Origin: Cylindrodendrum hubeiense
Lineage: Eukaryota; Ascomycota; Sordariomycetes; Hypocreales; Nectriaceae
Length of the DNA: 64,000 nt
Reading direction: 5' to 3'
NCBI GenBank assembly: GCA_014621425.1
Contig: JAANBB010000034.1
Span: 1 to 64,000, forward strand
Below, piece after piece: positions 9,319-21,600 of the stretch. How positions within the stretch are numbered: the first letter of the stretch is position 1; the number at the start of each line of letters is the position of its first letter. The translations under genes and the position numbers were made by a program. The notes under the pieces were generated by a model that was not told the origin of the DNA, did not search any database, and saw only the letters and a list, made by a program, of their open reading frames with translations.

Positions 9319-11218
9319 TGCAGAGGTTGGACCTGGCGGGCGTTCTAGGAACACGGATGAAGGAAAAGGTTGTGGAATTGGTTTAATCTGACAAAGTTTA
9401 TGCACCTCAGATCCTGGGTAAACACGTCCTTTATCTAGTAGATCGAACCGGCCTCAGGTAATCTTAAGTATGACCTGACTCTGATGGGTCCCTTAAAATG
9501 GCCTCGACCGATGATTAACATGGCGTTGATGAATTATCTAGATGAAGTAAGGCTGGGCCCGAAATGTGATTGCTGGCGTCCTTCTTGTGTGTGCTTTTGC
9601 ACTGTTTACGGCTGAGACTGCTGGTCCGTCGACCTTGGAAATCGATAGTCTGCGCACTTGAGCTGCTGTGGCTTGGTCTGGATCGTCTTAGTGCCGATCT
9701 TTTGTCGCCGACATCCGAATAGTGGCATTGCGACCCCTGACTACCCCGTAAAAGGCTAAGGAAAGGAGGAAAACACGCCTCGTCAACGAATAGCACGGAA
9801 ATGTTCATCAAAATCACCAGGTGACTAGCAATTGTTGTGCTCGTGCTGCCTACTGTTCAAATTGCAGCGAATGCTGCAGCAGTTTGTAGACACTCATTTC
9901 TCCGATTTTCAGACTCTTACTCGGACATCCTGCTTTCTCAGCTTCGCACTCACTAGTATGAGAGGATCCAATTTTGCCAAATGAACTCCACTATTAGGGA
10001 AGCGCCTGTATAGGGCTGCCCCATCTGACAGCATGGAACTTGCTTACTAGTACTCTCAAAGTCATTGTTAGTGCAGTCTTAGATAATCCAACCGCAAAAA
10101 AAGGAAGAAATAGGAACCGTCGCATCTGTGTCATCATTCGCACTGGCATTATATAGTATGCTGGATAGAGATGACCTGTAGGCCAGGGATGACACGTGAG
10201 TTCAAGGGGCCATTAGGGATATTTGAAATACAATCGAACACTCTCTTTTACACGACATCTTTGTAGACTTTTACAGCACACTCTATATCTTCGCTTTTGT
10301 TCACTAACTTGGGCTTAATTTATCTACGGCTATATCTTTCAATTCTCAACAGATTTGTCCTATTATTTGATGACTTCACTTCTTACCATATGATCATAAA
10401 CTCTACGCATTCGGATTGTCAATCGCTTGCGAGGCTGTGTGGTTGTGGTTCTATTATCTTCGATTTAGATTTAGATCATTACTGCTACCCTAAAGCTAGC
10501 AAATTTGCGGCTGGTGGGTATGGTTGGTTTTGCCCGGTGAGCTTTCGTGTCCATCTCAATAGTGTGCTTCCCCTTTTGCTTGCTATAGGTGTCGATGCGA
10601 CAGAGACATCATCCAATTTCAGACCCTTTGACTCGGACTCATCCGAACACCATCGACCGAAGCAGACAAGGAATGAAAGAAGCACAAGTCATCCGTAACG
10701 AATCTTCGTCTTGACGTCACGATTGGAGTAACCCAAGATGATGGAACGAAAGTTTCAGGGGATCAACGAGTTCAAATTCAGCCGCACACATCAGTGCATT
10801 CCTATTTCAGAGCCACGGTCAGCCTGGGAAATATCTCAATTCCTCCGCGTGTCAATCCGTAGAGAATGTCTCCTCAAAAGACAGCGCTATCGCATCTTTG
10901 TAATCTCACCATCGCTAACCGCCAGTAACTTAATCCCACGCTCAAGAAAATAGAACCTTCTGATCGACAACCGACCTCGGAAAACTGTAGACCGTCACGT
11001 ACCAGGTTGTTGCGGTAAGTGCGGTTGTTAATGAGCTTTGACTACCAAGTAAGGCTTTCTCAATCACTTAAACATCTGCCAAGTGTACTTATTATTTGAT
11101 TCATATGTATTGTCGGCGAAAGAAGCCAGCTATCTGAGAGGCACCGGAGAGGCACAAATGTGAGGAGTACCGTAAATTGGAAGCAGTACGATGCCACAAC
11201 TCAACCATGCTTCTCTAC
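9319..11218. other. 1.9-kb gap without a supported gene
   Basis: AT-rich in parts (10081-10400). Open frames at 9515-9817 (minus) and 10297-10698 (plus) show no domain, signal peptide or splice logic. Nothing is called here. Confidence 0.4.
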
Positions 11219-12856
11219 TTAATTCTTCATTTCACCCTTGGCCTCTTCACCCTTGATTTCAATTTCCGTCTTGTATTTACTGAACTCTCGGACACTGATG
11301 CCCTTTCTGAACATCTCGTCCAGCTCCTCATAGCTTCGGTTAGCTGTTTCGGGCTGGTAGAACCATAAGTATATGACACAGAGGACTCCGATTCCGCCAA
11401 ACAGATAGGCAGTCTTGGCTCCTAGGTTCGCCTGGTCGGGATTGAAGAGATAGGGGATAACAAATGCCCAAACGCAGTAGATGGTGTACTGCAGGGCCAC
11501 TCCAATGGAAATGGTCTTGACACGCAACTTTGACGTAGCAACCTCGCAGAGAAGGGTGTAAGCTGTTGCGCCGATTGAGATGTTGTAGAAGAAGTTGTAA
11601 ATCAGGATAAAAGCGACGGATCCCTTAATTGCTCCGGGAGTTCCAGCAGTTGCGAGACTGGCGCAGATGATGAGAATAACGGTGACGGATACAGTGCCCC
11701 AGAGAGTCAGTGGCCGGCGACCAACACGATCGACGAGATACCAGGAAATAATATTGCCAAACATGGAGATGCCGTGTTGAGCAATCTGCAACTTGAAGCT
11801 GACAGCGGTACTGAATCCGGCGAGCTGGATATAATAAGTTCCGTATGAAGCAATGAAGAAAACGCCACCAAGAGCTTGAGTTGCCAAAGGCATGATGGAA
11901 ATGATGGTGCGGCGCAGGTTAGAGCGGCGGAAACAGTCGATATAAGTAGCACCAGCCGCCTCTTCATTGGCCTCTTTGAGCATGTTTCGGAGCTGAGAGA
12001 GTCGCATATCCAAATCCTGCCCGTTGTATCCAAGGCGGCGGAGGGAGTTCGTTGCTTGTTCGTCCTTTCCGTTGCTCAACAACCACACAGGAGATTCGGG
12101 CATAAAGGGAGCGAAGATGGCACTGATGGCAGCGAATCCGAATTGGGCGCAAAACACAGCGCGGTACGACCAGCGAGTCTCGTAGTTTCCGGTCTTGTCG
12201 ACGATGATAGCGGCGGTCAAAGGACCCAAAGTCATCATCAGGGCAGTGAGGCAGGTCACGAATCCGCGGAGAGCGAGGGGAGTAACCTAGGGATTGTCAG
12301 AAAAGTTCTTGCTTGAACGAAGGAGAGCACTTACCTCGCCGATGTAGGTGATGGAGACGGACAGAATCACGCCGCCGACGAAGCCATTGAGTAATTTGCC
12401 GCCAAAGAATTGGGCATTTGTTGTGGAGATGAACTCAATGCCAATAGCGACAAAGGACACAGCAATGGCGCCCATCAGCAGGGGCTTTCGTCCGAACTTG
12501 TCGGCGAGATAACCAGCTCCAAATGTTCCAACGATGGAGCTCGCAATAGGACCGCCGTAAAAGGCGGATTGCCAATCAGCGTCGAGAACATATGAACCCT
12601 CGTATTCCTTGCCGAAATCCTTGCGGAAGCCCGGAATACTGAGGACCATGCCTGCCGCTTGGCCCTCAAAGGAGACGAGCAAGCAAGTGATGACGGCAAA
12701 GAAGGCCCAAGCAAAGGTCAGTGGGCGGTTCCGAATGGCCTGGATGGCGTTGAGGTCGTGCTCCTGGTTGTTGGCAATGTGCCCGAGGTCGGCTTTGGCA
12801 TCATGGCCATGCTCGACAGCCTCGGCGTCCTTGTCGTTTGACTGATTTAGTGTCAT
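11219..12856 (-). CDS. MAL-type MFS sugar permease
   Basis: Two exons (12856-12335 and 12286-11219) with a 48-nt intron give 529 aa, a normal length for the sugar porter family. About twelve membrane segments are visible. Signature motifs are 'LADKFGRK' after TM2, 'PESPVWLL' before the central loop, 'VDRVGRRPL' and 'PETANRSYEELDEMF' at the end of TM12. Overall it resembles alpha-glucoside/maltose:H+ symporters of the plasma membrane. It is divergently transcribed from a Zn2Cys6 regulator 607 bp away and lies near a GH51 arabinofuranosidase, so it probably imports a sugar or oligosaccharide released by that pathway. The true substrate cannot be read from the sequence. Confidence 0.88.
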
Positions 12857-13463
12857 TTTGAATGAAGAGCTCCAGGAAACTGGGGAGTAGGTGGATGAGG
12901 CTGGAGATCAGGAGCAAAAAGGTTCATCATTGCCGGCGACGGAAGCTATTTATGCTTTTGAGCGCTGATCGCCACGGTTCACGCGTCTTGCGGTCACGGA
13001 CTCGCACTGACAGGCGCGAATCCGGGGTCTCCAGCTGGGGACCCCGGAAAAAGCAGGCCACTCCTGGCAATCCACTATCCCGCAAACCATCAGGTGACGG
13101 AGTAAAAACAGAGGGAAATAGAGGGAAATAGACGTCGGGGAGTATCGGTGTGGAGACGGATTTATAGTGCCGCGCTAGTTTTGGCCGTGGCTGGACAGGA
13201 AGCGGGCGATATCCCCACATTTGGGTCACATTTGGGCGTGAGCGGAAACTCGCAGCGGCGAAAGCAACGCAATCTCGATCACTCCATCCGTGGTAACATG
13301 CTCCATGCCCCGCATAGCAGTCGATACCTGCATCATACCTGCATGAGAGGCCAAGAGAGGCCGGAGGAGGGCTGAGAATACCCTTGGAATACCCAGAGAA
13401 TAGCCAGCCGCCTCAATCTGCATCCGGCACAGCTACCCAAAGAGACTCATCGTCCAGACACAA
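12857..13463. promoter_or_regulatory. Bidirectional promoter, permease / Zn2Cys6 regulator
   Basis: 607 bp between divergent starts. It contains the 28-bp palindrome at 13021-13048 and a short 'AGAGGGAAAT' direct repeat around 13108-13130. No coding signal is seen. Confidence 0.6.
13021..13048. promoter_or_regulatory. 28-bp near-perfect palindrome (candidate operator)
   Basis: The arms TCCGGGGTC (13021-13029) and GACCCCGGA (13040-13048) are exact reverse complements. The centre CCAGCTGG (13031-13038) is itself palindromic, leaving one mismatched pair (13030/13039). The CGG/CCG halves suit a Zn2Cys6 dimer. Position: 165-192 bp upstream of the permease ATG and 416-443 bp upstream of the regulator ATG. 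Confidence 0.5.
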
Positions 13464-15642
13464 ATGGCTGACTTCCGCCGAGGCCCGGCAATGGAGCCCT
13501 TGCTTGCCAACCTTCTCTCGGACCCCTTGCCAGCAGCCTTCGCAATGCCACGGCCCAATCAGCTTCCGCCTGTCTCATCCAGCCCAGCCACTGATCCCTC
13601 GGCCCCCATCACCCCGGGATCGACACAGTTCAACACAGGGTCTGGGCCTATTTCACGCGAGTCTGCGTCGTACGCCCGGAGACGTGCGGGCACAGCCTGT
13701 TTCGTGTGTCGAGGACGGAAAACGAAATGCGACAACCAGCGTCCTATCTGTGGATTCTGTACAGCCACCGGAGGAGCTTGCGGATATCCGGATGACACAC
13801 CTTTGGACCACTCTAAGCTCGACAGAGGAAGCCTGGCGATTTTACAAAGACTAGGAGAAATGGAACAGAATATCACGGCGCTGTTGAACCGGCCCGAAAA
13901 CTCAACAGGTCACCAAGTACCTCAGCAGCAGGTAGCCCCGGTAGATGAGGACCAAGAGATTCCAGACCGCAGTACACATGTCGGGACTTTCAAAATGATG
14001 CAACCTGATAGCGACCGGCCGCCAGCAGCAGACGTCGTCACTCGCAGTTCTGAGATGAGAGTTGAGAGTCTACTCCGGTGGCCGGTCTTCGCAATTAAAG
14101 AATACCCATCTCTCACATCTATTCTTGGACACGAAGGGCAACTACAAGCAAGCACCGGAGATGGCATCTTCGACCTCGACCCAGAAGTAATAACTCAGCT
14201 CGTGGAGAATTTTCTTACTACAAACCACATAAAGAACCCTATATTCGACGTTGATCAACTATGGGCTCGTGTTAAAGACATCTCCGAAACTGGGCTCCGG
14301 TGGGATGGAACGACGTGCCTTGTAGTAAGCGCAATGTGACCCTACCCTTGTCTCATCCCCGGACTGACTCTCAAAGCTTCTTATTTGTGCCGTCAGTGTA
14401 CTTTCGCCTCCTTTTGTTACCGAGCTTGAACCTGGTTTTTCCAGGCGCCCGGACCGCCTGAGACGCGCCGAGCTGTACTTCCAGATGGCGCAACGGCGGA
14501 TTGGGATGCTGTATCACAGTAATTCTCTCCTCGCTGTCCAGTGCAGTTTCCTAACTGCTGTTTTTCTAATGACGACCTTTCGGATCATGGCTGCTTGGAA
14601 GGCATTCTCGCAAGCTGGAACGCAGTGTGTAGGGTGGCTAGCGGCGCGAGGCCATACCCGGGAGGCCATGGACAGCCAATCATCTGTTGCTGTGGAGATC
14701 CCCCACGGCGACATCGAACAGAACATGGAAGAGAGCCTCTATTGGAGCTGTCTAAAGAGTGAATTGTGAGGCTGAACCCACCACATACCTTGTCAAATCC
14801 CGAGAAAGTCCAGCTGACTTCAATACAGGGAACTGAGGACCGAGCTCGGTCTACCGGGGTCGAGTCTTAATGAGATGCAGTACTACCACGTGTATCCGTC
14901 TCCGCCGACCCCAAGTCAGTTGACTGGGGGGCACACGCGGTCGGAATCAGCTGCCAAGCGCGAGCGGGACCGCCTTGAAATCGGGTGGTTCTTCTACCTG
15001 GCCGAGATTGCTCTTCGTCGCATCATGAATGAGGCACTATCGTCGCGCTACTGGGCTGATTCGTGGTACTATACGACTAACTGGTGGACGGCCTCTAGTG
15101 AGGACAGCTACCGTACCGATGTGGAAAGGTTCAAGGTTAAGCTGGAAACCTGGAGGGACATGCTCCCACCCTCGATGCGATTCCCTAGTGACGCCCATGA
15201 GGGCATTAGGGACCCGCTAAGGGGAATACTGCGGTCGCACCTAGTCGACATCCTTGATGTGCTTTATTTCCCGGCAGTTCGAGCTGTCGCGTGCGAGGAA
15301 GTGAGCGAGCTGGGGCCTTACATTCTGGCCACGGCCCGCGACGCACTCTTAAACGCCGTGTACCGCATAACATTATGCGAAGAAGGATTCTGGTATCGCC
15401 ACCAGGGAACCTGGCTGATGATCCGGACGTGTTCGCGCAGCCTGCTCCAACTCCTGGCCGTCGCGTTGCGCGCGCAGACCGAGCCCACCTTGGCGGGACT
15501 GCTACCGGAGGGATGGAAATATTCCGTGGGGAGGGTCTTCATCTTGATCGAGTACTGGGAGCCTGAGAGCCCCGACCTGGGACTGCTATTGGCGCGGCTG
15601 AGGGAGCTTGTTTCAATGCTCGAACAGGGGCAGTCTAGCTAG
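13464..15642 (+). CDS. Zn2Cys6 transcription factor (cluster regulator)
   Basis: Three exons (13464-14324, 14377-14765, 14829-15642) join in frame to 687 aa. A binuclear zinc cluster near residues 77-105 has the pattern C-x2-C-x6-C-x6-C-x2-C-x6-C ('ACFVCRGRKTKC', 'PICGFC'). A linker and short coiled coil ('LQRLGEMEQNITALL') follow. A long fungal-specific factor middle-homology region ends with helices such as 'YWEPESPDLGLLLARLREL'. It is nuclear and is expected to bind inverted CGG half-sites; the palindrome at 13021-13048 is a natural candidate. It sits between a sugar permease (divergent) and a GH51 glycosidase (same strand), which fits a pathway-specific activator. The inducer is unknown. 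Confidence 0.88.
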
Positions 15643-15744
15643 TCTAATATTGACTCGAATGTGAAGCCAAAGTTTCAAGGGTGTCGAGTCATGAGCGCGC
15701 AGTGCCGTACGTTGAAGCCGGGGCTAAAGACGCCAACAGCGGGG

Positions 15745-15784
15745 CACCGATACTCCCCGATCGGCGCCACACCGATACTCCCCG
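15745..15784. promoter_or_regulatory. 15-bp direct repeat upstream of GH51
   Basis: CACCGATACTCCCCG occurs at 15745-15759 and again at 15770-15784, 25 bp apart centre to centre. It lies 212-251 bp upstream of the GH51 start in a 353-bp gap without other features. Both copies carry CCCCG, so they could bind the adjacent Zn2Cys6 regulator or a CreA-like repressor. Confidence 0.45.
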
Positions 15785-15995
15785 GCCCACTTTCGGAGCT
15801 TCGGCGTGTCCGTCCGATAACCTTCATCAGAGGTCTCGTGAGGACAGTGAGCCTACAACTTGTGTCTTTGTCAAGGAACTCTCTGATTTACAGTCTTCGT
15901 ACAATAATCATTGATTCTTTAAAACATCTACTCGATCCTCAGTTTTCTCTCGTTGTTCCAGCTTGTATCCCCACAAACATTGCACTCTCAACACG

Positions 15996-17706
15996 ATGAC
16001 TTCACTTACAATTCTCTCCAAGGAGGGGGAGGCTTCGCCCTCAATTTCTTTCAATCCTGAGAACACTATTAGTGACATCAACCCCCTCATTTATGGCGGC
16101 TTCACGGAGTAAGTTGCGTCGAGCTCCTTGACAATTCAGATTACTAATTTCCCTAGGCACATGGGTCGATGTATTTACGGTGGTCTTTATGAGCCAGAAA
16201 ACCCCAATGGCCTCTCAGATGAGAATGGGTTCCGCAAAGACGTCATCTCATGCTTCAAAGAGCTGCAGGTCCCAGTAGTGCGCTACCCCGGCGGCAACTT
16301 CTGCGCCACCTACCGCTGGCAAGACGGCATTGGCCCCAAGGACAAGCGACCAACCCGACCGGAGCTCGCCTGGGAGGGCATTGAGCCCAATACCTTTGGC
16401 ACTGATGAGTTCATGGCTTGGTGCAAAAATGTCGGTACTGAGCCATACCTTTGCTTGAACATGGGAACCGGCACCCTTGAGGATGCACTTGCATGGTTGG
16501 AATACTGCAACGGTGATAAAGATACCCACTACGCCAATCTCAGAAGACAAAATGGTCACAAAGAGCCCTATGGCGTTAAATATTGGGCGCTTGGTAACGA
16601 GATGTGGGGACCATGGTAAGTGATGTTGCCCAGAGTACGGTTTGCAGAGTACTAACCAATTCTCAGGCAAGTTGAGCAGCATTCAAAGGAAGATTATGCG
16701 AAGAAAGCCATTCAATGGTCAAGAGGTAAGAAAATTACTGAATACAGATTGAGACCAACATTGACGTTTATTTCTAGCCCTGAAACTTCTTGACCCATCA
16801 ATTGTCCTCATTCTCTGCGGAAAGGACGGCTACTCAGACTGGGATCGATACACGCTCCAGAAGTGCATCAAATCGATTGACATGCACTCAATCCACTATT
16901 ACTCTATGGGAAAGGGCCACTACACAAACATCTCTTCCGTTTACGCTGCAGAGCGTGCCATCCAAGTTTGCTCATCACTCATCGACCTTGCGCGATGCGA
17001 ATTCGACCTGTCTCCCTTCCCCGATGTGGAGTTGATTTCCACCAAGCCAAAGAGCGCAAAGCGGCCAACCATTTGTTTCGACGAGTGGAATGTCTGGGAC
17101 CCCGAGCGCGCCCCTGGCAACAAGGGTGCCGAGGAGCTTTATACTCTAAGCGATGGTCTGGCAGTGGCCATCTGGCTGAACATCTTTATCCGCAACAGCA
17201 AGGATCTTGGCATGGCTACCATCGCCCAAAGCGTCAACGTCATTGCCCCTCTTATGACGACTCCTCGGGGTGTTTGGAAGCAAACAACATACTTTCCCCT
17301 GCTGCTCTTCTCCAAGTACATGCGTGGCAAGTCGGTTTCCGTTCATGTTCGGACCGAGACTTACCAAGGCAAAACATTCCCGGAGTGGGTGCAGTCCACC
17401 TGCGCGGTGCCAAAGCTTGACGTCAGCGCTGCTATTGATGATGATGGGTGGATGAACGTCGCCGTCGTCAATTCCGACGAGACAAGGAGTTTCTCAACAC
17501 AGCTCGCCGGCATCGACAAGGGTATCGAAGTCCAGGTCTTCGCTCTGGGTGGAGAGAATTTCGTTGCAACAGATGCCAATAACGAGGAAAATGAGAAGAT
17601 CGCCATTAGAGAGTCAACGTGGATCGCTACAGGGGACGTCTATACTTTTGAGCGTCTTAGCTTTACTCTGTTACGTTGGAAGCTGTCCAGATCCCCCAAG
17701 AATTAA
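15996..17706 (+). CDS. GH51 alpha-L-arabinofuranosidase (cytosolic)
   Basis: Four exons (15996-16108, 16157-16615, 16667-16725, 16778-17706) with 48-52-nt introns give 519 aa. The protein hydrolyses terminal alpha-L-arabinofuranosyl residues from arabinan or arabinoxylan oligosaccharides. The barrel opens with 'NPLIYGGFTEHMGRCIYGG' and 'RYPGGNF'. The acid/base is Glu186 in 'WALGNEMW' and the nucleophile is Glu313 in 'CFDEWNVW', as in GH51. A beta-sandwich closes the C-terminus. There is no signal peptide and the length matches the short intracellular (bacterial-like) GH51 group, so it probably acts on imported oligosaccharides. It lies downstream of a Zn2Cys6 regulator and near a MAL-type permease, an importer-regulator-hydrolase set. 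Confidence 0.92.
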
Positions 17707-18643
17707 TAACATCATTCTTCAACAGTCATTTCACAAGACCACCGGTGTTACAGAGTTAGATAGATAGTAGATATTATTTTGCATTGCATGTTACAAGTTG
17801 TTGTAATACTTGAATTGCAACATGTGGTGCGCCTTTGCCGAATTGCCCTTGGAATCGCAATTTTCGATCAACTACCTAATGACCCATTCATTAGAGAGAA
17901 CCAACAGGGAGTCATCGTAGTACCTAGTCTTGGGGAATGCAAAGTCGTAGCTGAAGTCGGAATCAGTATAGGCTATAATTAGTGGAGTGACCATTCCCTT
18001 TTGCCGTAGCCAGCAATGCGACAGCTGACTGTAGTTTTTGTGTTCTGGATTCTTCACCAGCTTGCCTATTACTGAGAAATGGGACCTTAAAAGTGTTGTA
18101 TCGAATGATGAGGTGAGAAAGACTGGTTTCGGTATCGTTTCGGTAACAAGGGCACGTTGAATGGGAATGTAAGAACCTCGCTTTCCTTACGAACGTTCCA
18201 TCCATCTCTTTATAGATGGATCTGACCTGATACCTTCCTTTATAATGATACGAGTAGAAAGAAATCGCAAGGTGACTTAATGGAGTAAATCCAACCCCAA
18301 ATCAAACCTAAGGGCGCTGACGATGCCTTCCATGACCTGCTGCTGTCGGCTTGTTGGCTCAATGTCATTCAAGGGCACCGCCTGATCAGCTTTCTCTCAA
18401 GTAAAGTGCCACTTCTGTTATAGTACAATCCGATAGTAATATGTGAGGAGTTGTTTCATACTGTTAAATAAGTGGTCGGCCCGACTAAGTCTCAAAGTTG
18501 CGAATCACCGTCTTCTTGCCATTTAAAGAATAAAAGCTATCAATATATAACAGTCTAATAGGAACTAACCCTTACAATTAGGAAAAGCTAAACACTAGTT
18601 TTACAGCCATTTCAGCTGCCCACAAGAGTAATATACAGTTATT
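17707..18643. other. Convergent intergenic gap
   Basis: 937 bp between the 3' ends of the GH51 and NLR genes. AT-rich toward 18500. No gene, clear repeat or RNA is seen. Confidence 0.45.
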
Positions 18644-21600
18644 TCAATCTCTTGCATCAATATTGCCTTTTCGCATACTCAGAAGCAGCTTGAGAATGGC
18701 CTCGTGCCCATTCTCTGCGGCCAATGATAGCGGCGTCCGACCAGATCCATCTTTAGACTCGACGTCAGCACCTTGATTAAGCAGCAGCTTAATAACAGCT
18801 TCGTGGCCACTTCTAGCAGCCCCAAATAGCGGTGCCCAACCATAATCATCCGTGGCATTGGCATCAGCACCTTTGTCAAGCAGCAGCTTTGCGGCGGCCT
18901 CGTGTCCATTCCGGGCGGCCTCTAATAGCGGCGTGCTACCAAAGTTGTCCTTGGCGTCGGCATCAGCGCCCTTGTCGAGCAGCACCTTGACGACGGCCTC
19001 GTGCCCATTCTCGGCGGCCTCCAATAGCGCTGTTTTACCAGAGTTGTCCTTAGCATCGGCGTCAGCGCCTTCGTTGAGCAGCAGCTTGACAACGGCATCG
19101 TGCCCATTCTCGGCGGCCCATGATAGCGGTGCCCGAACAGATTCGTTCTCATACTTGATAGCAGTACCCTTGTCAAGTAGCAGCTTGACGGCGGCTTCAT
19201 GTCCTTTCTGGGCGGCCCACGATATCGGCATCTGACCATATTGATCCTTAGACTCGACGTCAACACCCTTATCAAGCAGCAGCGTAATAACAGCTTCGTA
19301 ACCACCGCTAGCAGCCCAAAAGAGCGGCGCCCAACCATAATTATCCGTGACATTGGCATCAGCACCTTTGTCAAGCAGTAGCTTTACGGCGGCCTCATGC
19401 CCATTCTGGGCGGCCTCTAATAGCGGCGTGTTACCATAGTCGTTCCAGGTACCAGCATCAGCGCCTTTGTCGAGAAGCAATTTGATGACGGCCTCGTGCC
19501 CATTCTCGGCAGCCCATGATAGCGGCATCCGACTATATTCATCCTCAGACTCGATATCAACACCCTCGTCAAGCAGCAGCCTGACGACGCCGTCGTGCCC
19601 ATTCTCGGCGGCCCACGATAGCGGTGTCCGACCAGATTCATTCTCAGACTCGATGTCAGCACCCTTGTCAATCAGCAGCTTAAGAATAGCCTCGTGCCCC
19701 TTCTCGGTGGCATATGATATTGCCGTCCTGCCCCAGCTGTCCACCAGGTTCACATTCTCCGCACTAATTAACAGCTCTGCACCATTGATGATCCCGAAAT
19801 ATGCGATCAAATGCAATCCAGTCATGTTCGTTGGAACATCTTGGCTATAATCCTCTGCCGGGTATAACTTCATCACCATTAGTGCTTGGCTTGATGACTC
19901 AACCTTTTTCTTAGATCCAAGAAAGTCAATAACCTCCTGGCACAAACCTGGTCCATCGCGAGCATGATTGCCCCAGTGGTTCGCGGCATAGTCGTAAAAT
20001 GCATTCAACCTGATCCGCTTTTCAAATTCTTCATCGCTAGGACAGAACCCCCTCTCGAAGCTGTTGAGTGACAAGTAGGTAACGCAGACCCTTGTGATAG
20101 AAGCTTCTGGATTCTGAAATAAAGTGTCTCGCTTCCTGTCAAAGTATCCTTGCGTCGTGTAGTGCGCTAGCCGTATGATATTGCTATGTTCATCCACCGT
20201 GACCAGACCAGCACAAACAGAGACCATGTCTCCGATCTGTACTTGGTCTCCATGATCAAGCTCGGATCTCCCTGTTTTAGTTGCAAGGGCATGCTGAAGC
20301 TCTGATGTGTTGAGTGGTCTTTTGGCACAACTGATCCATGAGAGGACCTGTATCGCAAGCTCCTTCAGGCCGAGCTTCTGTCCGTTGATTCTGTCCATGA
20401 CTGTATCATATGCCTTATTTAGGACATCATCCATATTCCCACCAGATGCTTTCTTTTGCTTATTCATTCTTTCCAGCTCGCCAAGCACGGCATTTCTTGT
20501 GACCTTATCATTGAGTAAATCAAGGTAGATCTGCGCTAAGAGAAACCTATAATACTGTCAGCTATATTCATATTTTGAAATATTAATTGGATACTCACAT
20601 TCCATCAACCGCTTCTGATATTCCTGTTTTGATATTTTCTTGCAATTGTTGATCATCTTGAACAAAGCGCCGCAGCTCTGCCATGTGGCCCTCCAGGTAT
20701 TCTTTTACATCGCCCTGAGTTGCACGGATGTTCAGTAACAAGGTCCCCTTGAAAATTTCAGTGATATCTGGGAGAGGCCTTGACGTCGCAAATATGTTGG
20801 CCTTGGTCTTGTCTTGAAGCTTGAAGACTTCGTTGAGAAATTTCATACAGTTATTATCCACATCTAAGCTTTCATCAAGCGCATCAATGATGATAAAAAC
20901 TTTAGAGTAAAGTGTGGCCACAAATTGGAGAGTATTTGATATCTCCTCCAATGATGGTCGCGAATGCTTATCACTATGCTTGTTGTAGAGCGATTCCAAG
21001 CTCTCCGGGAAGGTCGGCAGACATTGCGTCAGCTGCTTAAGAAGGCTTGCCAGAAGTTCGTTAGGCGTTTGTTCGTGTTTGCGCCGGAAGTTGCAATAAA
21101 CGTATGCAATACCGACACTCCTATCATCCTGGAATAGAGTTTCCAAAGTATCGACCACAATCGAGGTGAGAATCGTTTTGCCAGCGCCCGGGATACCTGG
21201 GCAGAACAAGGTCTTGCCACGGGTGTTGTACCAAGTGTGGAACTGTACTGAACCGAGGAGCCATTCACCGGTTCCCGGCTGTCGTCTTCCGATATAATCA
21301 CTCTGCTGAAGACCGTAATTAAATGGCGTGAGCCAATTTAGGATCTTTAGGTTCTCGTCGTTGACTATTGTGGACTTGATCTTCATCACGGCTTTTCGAG
21401 TTGCAGATACTTCGTTATGAACTGTTCCAGTTATTAGGAGGATGCCAACTCGACACTAAAGTGACTAACCTTGTTTCAACATATCCTTCAACATGTCCTT
21501 CACTGGACGCTCTCCCTCTACATCGCTAGGCTGAACATACTGTAGAAACTCCTTCGCGAATGCTGCACCCACGGCCGCGGCGTGCTCCTGCCAATGGTCA

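Noticed and set aside
10297..10698. 133-codon open frame in the AT-rich gap
   Set aside because: No recognisable domain, poor composition, no supporting neighbours.
18852..19850. Ser/Ala-rich plus-strand frames opposite the ankyrin array
   Set aside because: They are shadows of the repeated ankyrin codons on the minus strand; the periodicity is explained by that gene.
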